Positions 1 through 5,486 of a DNA stretch of 6,277 nucleotides are shown here, piece after piece. Origin of the DNA: Verrucomicrobiales bacterium (GTDB lineage: Bacteria; Verrucomicrobiota; Verrucomicrobiia; Verrucomicrobiales; DEV007); assembly GCA_022424805.1 (NCBI GenBank), contig JAKMGR010000068.1:1-6277 (forward strand), in the 5' to 3' direction. The notes below the pieces were generated by a model that was given only the letters and a program-made list of their open reading frames with translations, did no database searches and had not been told where the DNA came from. Position numbers and translations under genes: made by a program. The stretch's first letter is position 1. Each line of letters starts with the position of its first letter.

Positions 1-549
1 CTTGTCTGCAGCTTTGGGAGCAGGCTTTGCCTTTGCTTTGCCTTTACCTTCCTTTGGCTGATTAGCTTTCCCTTTCTCGGACTTCGGGGCAGACTTGGCT
101 TTGTCTGCAGCTTTGCCCTTGCCGTCAGCCTTTGGTGCCGGAGTTTCTGCAGGGGCGCTCTGTGGTGCTGGTGTATCACCCAAGTCGAGTGGCTCCGTTC
201 CAAGATCGAGAGGTTCCGTTCCCGGTGCGGCTAGAGAAGGTGGAAGTCCGGGAATCTCCGGCTCGCGATTTTCTACATTCTCCAGAGGATTCTGCGCTGC
301 TGTCGCATTGAACTCACGAGTTTTCACCATTGCGAGTCCGATTGCTGAAACGAAGAAAATGACACCGAGATAGGTCGTGATCTTCTGAAGAATGTCAGTC
401 GTGTGAGCACCTAGTGCCGAATCGAGTGTGCCGCCACCGAAGGCAGCACCGAGACCTTCTTGCTTCGGGCGCTGGACAAGGACGATCAAGATCATCAGAA
501 TGCTGGTCGCAATGATGATCACCGTCAACAGAATGGAGAGAATTGCCAT
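1..549 (-). CDS. secG: Preprotein translocase subunit SecG, 3' end outside window
   Basis: SecG is the small accessory subunit of the SecYEG channel in the inner membrane and stimulates SecA-driven export. The minus frame opens with ATG at 549-547 and stays open for 183 codons to the window edge, so the C-terminus is missing. Residues 4-25 form a hydrophobic membrane segment, followed by the SecG signature VLVQRPKQEGLGAAFGGG (residues 23-40). A second membrane segment spans about 57-75 (YLGVIFFVSAIGLAMV). The rest, from about residue 79, is a low-complexity tail: first acidic and proline-rich with two GTEPLDL copies (110-123), then Lys/Ala/Gly/Pro-rich (140-183). Most SecG proteins are about 75-110 residues, so this tail is long. 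If topology follows E. coli SecG (both ends outside), the tail is periplasmic. No Shine-Dalgarno precedes the start; the next gene, recD2, is divergent. Family assignment is firm; a tail function is unknown. Confidence 0.93.
   Translation of the reverse strand, partial: MAILSILLTVIIIATSILMILIVLVQRPKQEGLGAAFGGGTLDSALGAHTTDILQKITTYLGVIFFVSAIGLAMVKTREFNATAAQNPLENVENREPEIPGLPPSLAAPGTEPLDLGTEPLDLGDTPAPQSAPAETPAPKADGKGKAADKAKSAPKSEKGKANQPKEGKGKAKAKPAPKAADK
2..115 (-). repeat. Repeated 15-bp KAADK-coding segment in the SecG lysine-rich tail
   Basis: The 15-bp plus-strand string ttgtctgcagctttg occurs identically at 2-16 and 101-115, 99 bp (33 codons) apart and in the same frame of secG. Both copies encode KAADK (residues 146-150 and 179-183). 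Further GKGKA-like words lie between them (143-147, 168-172). This is low-complexity coding repetition rather than a mobile or regulatory repeat, and it may continue past the left edge. Confidence 0.6.
181..222 (-). repeat. secG: In-frame 21-bp tandem duplication in secG (GTEPLDL x2)
   Basis: Two adjacent 21-bp units, 181-201 and 202-222, match at 16 of 21 positions and encode identical heptapeptides GTEPLDL (SecG residues 110-116 and 117-123). The differences are synonymous, so the peptide is conserved while the DNA has drifted. This suggests an old duplication kept at the protein level. Confidence 0.7.
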
Positions 550-558
550 GGGGCGGTG

Positions 559-587
559 AATATGCGACAGAGGTAGTGGCTTGTAAA
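559..587 (-). promoter_or_regulatory. Possible sigma-70-type promoter for secG
   Basis: Read on the minus strand, TTTACA (587-582, 5 of 6 to the -35 consensus) is followed after exactly 17 nt by CATATT (564-559, 4 of 6 to the -10 consensus). Transcription would begin around 551-553, only a few nucleotides before the ATG at 549, giving an almost leaderless mRNA. That agrees with the lack of a Shine-Dalgarno. The -35 box overlaps the left arm of the hairpin at 585-617. It is a pattern match only; an AT-poor genome yields such matches by chance. Confidence 0.25.
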
Positions 588-620
588 GGGCGGGATTTGC
601 CCGTTCTAAGGCCCTTTTTT
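585..620 (+). terminator. Terminator-like hairpin with T6 tract, upstream of recD2
   Basis: AAAGGGC (585-591) pairs perfectly with GCCCTTT (611-617), and the T run continues to 620, the layout of an intrinsic terminator read rightward. The 19-nt loop is large. A competing smaller hairpin, GGGC (588-591) with GCCC (599-602), would disrupt the outer stem. It lies between divergent genes and ends 13 nt before the recD2 ATG, so no upstream plus-strand gene needs terminating here. It could stop antisense transcripts coming through secG, act as an attenuator in a recD2 leader, or be fortuitous. Confidence 0.3.
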
Positions 621-633
621 CAGACTAATAACC

Positions 634-2820
634 ATGAGCGCCACTCTTCCCGACCCAACTGAAGTTGAGGGAGCAGTGCATTCTATTGTTTTCCATAACG
701 AAGAAAATGGCTACACCATCATGCAGGTGGAAATGCCCTCTACGAGCCCCCACACAGACGACAAAGGGCGAATCACCGTTCTCGGCAGTCTCCCTGCGGT
801 CGTGGAGGGAGAGAAAATCAAAGCGTTCGGCAATTGGAAAAACGACAAGCGTTTCGGCCGACAGTTTCAAGCGGATCGAATTCAAGCCGTCGCCCCCAAT
901 ACGCAAAAGGGAATCGAGCGATTTCTAGCAAGTGGGCTCATCGATGGGGTCGGAAAGGCATATGCCAAGCGCATCGTCGATAAGTTTGGGGATGATACCT
1001 TTCGGATTATCGAAGAGGAATCTCAACGGCTCGAGGAAGTCAGCGGCATCGGGAAAGGGAGAAGGCTCAAAATCAAGGATTCGTGGAAACGACAGAAATC
1101 GGTTCGCGACATCATGATTTTTCTTCATGAACACGGACTCTCAACCACGCGTGCCCTCCGCCTCTTCAAAACTTACGGACCTGAGGCGGTCAACATTCTT
1201 CGCGCAGACCCTTACCGACTCGCCCGGGAGCTTCCCGGAATCGGATTCAAAACCGCCGACGACATCGCTCGAAAAATGGGTCAGGCCGATGACGCCCCCA
1301 AGCGGATCGAGGCTGGAGTTCTTTATACCCTGGAGCAAGCGGAGAAGCAGGGGCACTGCGGACTCCCTCGTGAGAAGCTTACCAACGTTGCCCTGGAGAC
1401 GCTGGGAGCACAGGAGGAAACGGTCGAACTCGCGATCAATCGACTCATTCTCAATACTCGGCTCGTCGCGGATTTTGAACTAATTTTCCCAGTTGATCTG
1501 GCATTGGCTGAGCAAACCGTTGCCGATGGAATCAAGGCCCTCGCGGAGAAAGAGACGACCCTTCCGGAGGTGGAAGCCAATCGAGCAATTACCTGGTTTG
1601 AGCGACACGAAAATATGACTCTCGGGGACGAGCAGGCTGCCACCGTTCTGGAAGCGACCCGGCATCGAGTGTTTGTCATCACCGGTGGTCCCGGAGTGGG
1701 CAAAACGACCATCCTCCGCGCTGTTCTCGAGATTTTGCGGGCAAAAAAAGTCGAACCCGTGCTCTGCGCACCAACAGGCCGGGCTGCGCAGCGACTCTTT
1801 GAGAGCACTGGCATCGAAGCTTCCACGATTCATCGCACCCTCGAGTATCAGCCCGAAAACGGATTTACGAGAGGTGCGAAAAAGCCGCTCGAAGGCGACT
1901 ACTTCGTCGTCGATGAAGCTTCCATGATCGACATCCGCCTCATGGCAAGTCTCGTGGAAGCCCTCCCACCTGAAGGAAATCTTTTGCTAGTCGGCGATGT
2001 TGACCAACTTCCCTCAGTCGGACCCGGAGCAGTCCTCCAGGACCTCATTGAAAGTGACGCCGTTCCTGTTTCCCGCCTTACGAAAATCTACCGGCAGGCA
2101 GCATCCAGCAAAATCATCACCGCCGCTCACGACGTGAATGAAGGAAAACGCCCAAGTGCCGACAACGCTGCAGACTCCGATTTTTTCTTTCTGGAACGAA
2201 ATTCTCCCGAATCAATTCAGGAGACTCTTGAGCACCTTATTCTGAAACGCATTCCGGAAGGCTTCGGTCTCGATCTGCGAGACGACATTCAGATTCTAAC
2301 GCCGATGAACAAGCAATCGCTCGGTACACGAGAGTTGAATGCAAAGCTGCAAAGAGCCATCAATCCACCCGGAGAGCTCAAATTCGAGATCGAGAGGTTT
2401 CAAACTACCTTTCGCGTTGGTGACAAAGTCATTCAAACGCGGAACAACTACGAAAAAGATGTCTTCAACGGCGATATCGGTCACATCGCCGAAATCACTA
2501 CGGAACCGTCCACGATCTACGTAGCCTTCTCCGGAAATCATCGCGTCGATTATGAGCCTAGCGAGCTCGATGAACTCCAGCTTGCCTATGCGATCACGAT
2601 TCACAAATCGCAGGGAAGCGAATTCCCCGCTGTCGTCATTCCATTGGCTTCTCAACACTACGTAATGCTACAGAGAAATCTGATCTACACAGCGATCACT
2701 CGAGGAAAACGTCTCGTGATTCTGGTAGGAGATAAAACGTCACTCGATCGGGCCGTGAGGAACAGCGAGAGTTCGAAGAGATGGACGAGCCTGGCGAAGC
2801 GATTGCGCAGCAACTCCTGA
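634..2820 (+). CDS. recD2: RecD2-type ATP-dependent DNA helicase (SF1B, 5'-3')
   Basis: RecD2 enzymes are stand-alone 5'-3' helicases of the RecD/TraA group, found in bacteria independently of RecBC and implicated in repair and replication-fork maintenance. The 728-residue length is normal for the family. An N-terminal OB-like region (about 10-85, with the family word NEENGYT) is followed by helix-hairpin-helix segments around 101-108 (GLIDGVGK), 136-142 (VSGIGKG) and 200-211 (LPGIGFKTADDI). The helicase core is intact: Walker A GGPGVGKTT (351-359, Lys357), motif Ia APTGRAAQRL (from 379), Walker B VVDEASMID (425-433), motif III VGDVDQLPSVGPG (453-465), KIYRQA with Arg487 (484-489), an SH3-like 2B segment near 592-616, motif V TIHKSQGSEF (655-664) and motif VI YTAITRG with Arg690 (685-691). 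No relaxase or RecB/RecC partner is nearby. The ATG at 634 places the OB region at its usual distance; no Shine-Dalgarno is visible. It is divergent to secG, and no terminator follows. Confidence 0.96.
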   Translation: MSATLPDPTEVEGAVHSIVFHNEENGYTIMQVEMPSTSPHTDDKGRITVLGSLPAVVEGEKIKAFGNWKNDKRFGRQFQADRIQAVAPNTQKGIERFLASGLIDGVGKAYAKRIVDKFGDDTFRIIEEESQRLEEVSGIGKGRRLKIKDSWKRQKSVRDIMIFLHEHGLSTTRALRLFKTYGPEAVNILRADPYRLARELPGIGFKTADDIARKMGQADDAPKRIEAGVLYTLEQAEKQGHCGLPREKLTNVALETLGAQEETVELAINRLILNTRLVADFELIFPVDLALAEQTVADGIKALAEKETTLPEVEANRAITWFERHENMTLGDEQAATVLEATRHRVFVITGGPGVGKTTILRAVLEILRAKKVEPVLCAPTGRAAQRLFESTGIEASTIHRTLEYQPENGFTRGAKKPLEGDYFVVDEASMIDIRLMASLVEALPPEGNLLLVGDVDQLPSVGPGAVLQDLIESDAVPVSRLTKIYRQAASSKIITAAHDVNEGKRPSADNAADSDFFFLERNSPESIQETLEHLILKRIPEGFGLDLRDDIQILTPMNKQSLGTRELNAKLQRAINPPGELKFEIERFQTTFRVGDKVIQTRNNYEKDVFNGDIGHIAEITTEPSTIYVAFSGNHRVDYEPSELDELQLAYAITIHKSQGSEFPAVVIPLASQHYVMLQRNLIYTAITRGKRLVILVGDKTSLDRAVRNSESSKRWTSLAKRLRSNS

Positions 2821-2886
2821 CTCTCTCACATCCACCAACCAACAAATTCGGATCGAAGAGGAGAAAACGGAGTGAAACAAAGTCAA

Positions 2887-2915
2887 TTGAGTCCCAGACC
2901 CAATAAGGTTAAACT
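2887..2915 (+). promoter_or_regulatory. Possible promoter for the TIM-barrel gene
   Basis: TTGAGT (2887-2892, 4 of 6) and TAAACT (2910-2915, 4 of 6) are separated by 17 nt in the 101-nt spacer after recD2. The start of transcription would fall at about 2921-2923, essentially on the ATG at 2922, again implying a leaderless message. With no terminator visible after recD2, read-through from recD2 is an equally simple alternative. The match is weak. Confidence 0.22.
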
Positions 2916-2921
2916 CCGGCC

Positions 2922-3959
2922 ATGACACTAGATCGACGACGCTTTCTAACTTCCTCATCCGCTGCTCTCGCGACAGGAACCTTTCTTTCCTCTTGTGAAA
3001 AATCCGGGCTAATTCCACCAGAGGAGCCGATCGTCGATGCGGGACCGCATTACGACATTTCACTGGCCCAGTGGTCCAATCATGTCGCCCTCAAAGCGGG
3101 CGAACTCGATAATCTGGACTGGCCGGCATACACGAAAGAAAATTTCGGGATCTCCGCCGTCGAGTGGGTGAACCAGTTTTTCGGCGAGCCGCACGACAAG
3201 CTTGGCTTCCAGCCAAAAGGCGCCGACTACATCGCGAAAATGAAGCAACGCTGTGCCGACAATGGCGTTACGAGTGTCCTCATCATGTGCGACCGGGTCG
3301 GCAGCCTCGGAAATCCTAACAATGCCAAACGCACCGCCGCTATCGAGGGGCACTACGCGTGGCTGGATGCAGCGAAGGAACTCGGCTGCCACAGCATCCG
3401 AGTCAATGCCGCCTCCGATCCAAAACTCAGCCCGGAAAAGCAGGCCGACCTCTGTTCCGATGGATTGCGCCGGCTCTCTCAGCACGCCGCGACAATGGGC
3501 CTGAATGTCATTGTCGAAAACCACGGAGGCCTTTCTTCCAACGGAGCCTGGCTAGCTGGTGTTCTCTCCTTCGTCGGCCTCGACAACTGCGGAGCACTTC
3601 CTGACTACGGCAATTTCTATCTCGTCAAGAATCGCGGAAAAGCTGAGCAATACGCCAAGCAAAAGGAACTCTACATCGGTGATCCATCTCTGAAAGAAGA
3701 CGAATACGGTCTCGGCTACGATCGCTATCAGGGGGTCAAAGACCTCATGCCCTTCGCCAAAGGAGTCTCAGCGAAAGCGCACGACTTCGACGAACAGGGC
3801 AACGAAATCCACACTGACTTCAGCAAGATGATGAAAACTGTCGCCGACTCAGGCTACGAGGGATACATCGGAGTTGAATACGAAGGGAAAAATCTCAGTG
3901 AAGTCGAAGGAATCAAGAAAACGAAGGCACTTCTTGAGCGGGTGATTGCTGAGGTTTGA
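2922..3959 (+). CDS. Tat-exported TIM-barrel protein, sugar phosphate isomerase/epimerase-like (hydroxypyruvate isomerase type)
   Basis: This is a xylose-isomerase-like TIM barrel (AP_endonuc_2 family), a group that isomerises or epimerises sugars, keto acids and related compounds; the substrate cannot be told from sequence. The barrel runs from about residue 44 to the end of the 345. Candidate metal and catalytic residues are Glu199 (VIVENHGG), Asp228 (LPDYGNF), His287 (AKAHDFD) and Glu319 (GVEYEG), the expected order for the family. The N-terminus has a twin-arginine motif, DRRRFL (4-9), then a short Ser/Ala/Leu stretch and a lipobox-like LSSC (22-25). It is therefore predicted to leave the cytoplasm folded and probably become lipid-anchored at Cys25. 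The ATG at 2922 sits directly before the Tat motif, supporting that start; the only AAGG upstream is 13 nt away, too far for a good ribosome site. The gene ends in tandem stops (TGA TGA) and converges on the DUF1501 gene. Family is well supported; activity is inferred. Confidence 0.88.
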   Translation: MTLDRRRFLTSSSAALATGTFLSSCEKSGLIPPEEPIVDAGPHYDISLAQWSNHVALKAGELDNLDWPAYTKENFGISAVEWVNQFFGEPHDKLGFQPKGADYIAKMKQRCADNGVTSVLIMCDRVGSLGNPNNAKRTAAIEGHYAWLDAAKELGCHSIRVNAASDPKLSPEKQADLCSDGLRRLSQHAATMGLNVIVENHGGLSSNGAWLAGVLSFVGLDNCGALPDYGNFYLVKNRGKAEQYAKQKELYIGDPSLKEDEYGLGYDRYQGVKDLMPFAKGVSAKAHDFDEQGNEIHTDFSKMMKTVADSGYEGYIGVEYEGKNLSEVEGIKKTKALLERVIAEV

Positions 3960-4023
3960 TGAGCAATTACGAGAAGCAGTGGTAGTGGATCGGGAATAGC
4001 AGAAGCAATGTGGCGGCGGGCGC

Positions 4024-5466
4024 CTACGCCAACAAATCCTTCACGACGTGCCCGTGCACATCGGTGAGGCGATAATCTCTCCCCTGGAATCGGTAGGTCA
4101 GCTTTTCGTGATCCATGCCTAATAAATGCATAATCGTTGCCTGCAAATCATGCACGTGGACCCCGTTTTCGGCGACGGAAAATCCCAGCTCGTCGGATTG
4201 CCCGTAATCGAATCCGCCCTTCACACCCCCTCCGGCCATCCACATAGTGAAGGCATCGGGGTAGTGGTCGCGTCCCAGCACTTTGCTTTTCGCAGTCCGA
4301 CCTTCCCGGAACGGCGTGCGTCCAAACTCACCACCCCAAACGATCAAAGTGTCCTCGAAGAGGCCGCGCTCCTTCAAGTCATTGATCAATGCGGCAATGG
4401 GCTTGTCCATCGAGGCGCACTTTTTGGTCAGGCCGTCGGTGATTCCAGTATCAGCACGAGTTCCATGAAAGTCCCATCCCCAATCAAATAACTGCACAAA
4501 ACGCACACCTGATTCAACGAGCCTGCGGGCGAGAAGACAGTTGTTCGCCAGGCTTGACTCACCGGGCTTCGCTCCGTAGGCCTCGAGCGTCTTCGCTTTT
4601 TCTTTGGAAATATCCATCACCTCCGGAACTGAAGCCTGCATGCGAAAGGCGAGCTCATACTGAGAAATCCGCGTGAGCGTTTCGGGATGCCCCATTTCTT
4701 CGGCTTGCTTTTCATTGAGATCGCGCAACGCATCAAGAGTATGGCGACGCATCGTGCGATCCATCCCCGGAGGATTGGAGGAATAGAGAACAGGATCCCC
4801 CTTGGAACGACACTGAACCCCTTGATAAACCGAAGGAAGAAAACCGGAGCCAAAGGAGTTTTTCCCGCCATTGGGCTGTGTTCCACTGGAAATGAGAACG
4901 ACAAAACCCGGCAAGTCCTGGTTCTCGGTTCCCAGCCCGTAGGTCACCCACGACCCCATCGATGGCCGTCCCGAAATCGGCGATCCTGTGTAAATCAACA
5001 GCTCGGCAGGCGCGTGATTGAATTGGTCCGTGTGCATCGAATGGACCATGCACATATCGTCTGCGATGCCGTGAAAATGGGGAATCGCATCCGACATCCA
5101 GGAGCCCCCTTTTCCGTATTGCGCCCACTTCCGAGGGGACCCCATCAACTTGGGAACACCCGATGTGAAGGCGAACTCTTTCCCCTCTAAAAACCGGTCC
5201 GGACAATCCTGCTCGTCACGCTTCGAAAGCTCCGACTTGTAATCGAACATATCGAGGTTCGGCGGGGAACCGGTCATGTGCAGGTAGATGACTCGTTTCG
5301 CTTTCGCAGGGAACTGCGGCTTTTTCAGGGCGAGCGGATTTCCGGTCGCGGATTTCGCTTCATCTGCAAGAAATGCATTCAGCGCGATGCCTCCCAGTCC
5401 GGCGGTTGAGTTCCGTAAAAAGTGGCGGCGTGTTGCCAATTGAAGTCGTTCGAGTCTCGGATCCAT
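4024..5466 (-). CDS. DUF1501 family protein with Tat signal (alkaline-phosphatase-like fold)
   Basis: DUF1501 proteins belong to the alkaline phosphatase/sulfatase-like superfamily and are abundant in Planctomycetota and Verrucomicrobiota; no reaction is established. The 480-residue length is typical. The N-terminus carries the Tat motif TRRHFL (12-17, Arg13-Arg14) and a short hydrophobic run to about 34, so it is predicted to be exported. Recognisable family blocks follow: TGSPPNLDMFDYK (65-77), HTDQFNHAPA (145-154), FDWGWDFHG (327-335), VWGGEFGRTPF (376-386), GRDHYPDAF (398-406), AGGGVKGG (411-418), HVHDLQATIMHLLG (437-450) and a C-terminal RDYRLTDVHG (463-472). Conserved Asp, His and Glu in these blocks are the likely metal ligands, by analogy with the superfamily. 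The start at 5466 lies 20 nt after the stop of the DUF1553 gene, so the two are probably co-transcribed; the spacer is pyrimidine-rich on the coding strand with no Shine-Dalgarno. The protein looks intact; its substrate is unknown. Confidence 0.95.
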   Translation of the reverse strand: MDPRLERLQLATRRHFLRNSTAGLGGIALNAFLADEAKSATGNPLALKKPQFPAKAKRVIYLHMTGSPPNLDMFDYKSELSKRDEQDCPDRFLEGKEFAFTSGVPKLMGSPRKWAQYGKGGSWMSDAIPHFHGIADDMCMVHSMHTDQFNHAPAELLIYTGSPISGRPSMGSWVTYGLGTENQDLPGFVVLISSGTQPNGGKNSFGSGFLPSVYQGVQCRSKGDPVLYSSNPPGMDRTMRRHTLDALRDLNEKQAEEMGHPETLTRISQYELAFRMQASVPEVMDISKEKAKTLEAYGAKPGESSLANNCLLARRLVESGVRFVQLFDWGWDFHGTRADTGITDGLTKKCASMDKPIAALINDLKERGLFEDTLIVWGGEFGRTPFREGRTAKSKVLGRDHYPDAFTMWMAGGGVKGGFDYGQSDELGFSVAENGVHVHDLQATIMHLLGMDHEKLTYRFQGRDYRLTDVHGHVVKDLLA

Positions 5467-5486
5467 TTGATTTCAGAGGAAGAGGT

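Noticed and set aside
95..373. Plus-strand reading frame of 92 codons opposite secG
   Set aside because: It is the reverse side of the SecG tail; its Ala/Gly/Ser/Pro composition mirrors the low-complexity coding strand, and it matches no family I recognise.
1323..1826. Minus-strand reading frame of 167 codons inside recD2
   Set aside because: It lies antisense to the Walker A region. The word VVLPTPGPPVMTN is what appears when the GGPGVGKTT codons are read backwards, a familiar false annotation.
634..2820. RecD2 as a conjugative TraA/TraI relaxase or a RecBCD alpha subunit, hinting at a mobile element
   Set aside because: There is no relaxase domain, the length and N-terminal OB/helix-hairpin-helix layout are those of RecD2, and no transfer, integrase or recBC gene is nearby.
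2821..2921. Search for a terminator after recD2
   Set aside because: Only a 4-bp stem (TTCG-GAT-CGAA) is visible, with no T tract; not enough to call.
3972..4007. Two copies of AGAAGCA (3972-3978 and 4001-4007) as a possible repeat or site
   Set aside because: Seven-base matches in a short spacer are expected by chance and show no symmetry or further copies.
4011..4031. GC-rich inverted repeat (TGGCG with CGCCA) at the convergent gene ends, considered as a terminator
   Set aside because: The stem is only 5 bp, half of it lies inside the DUF1501 coding sequence, and no T run follows on either strand.
4687..5190. Plus-strand reading frame of 167 codons inside DUF1501
   Set aside because: It is antisense to well-conserved DUF1501 blocks, and no domain is recognisable.
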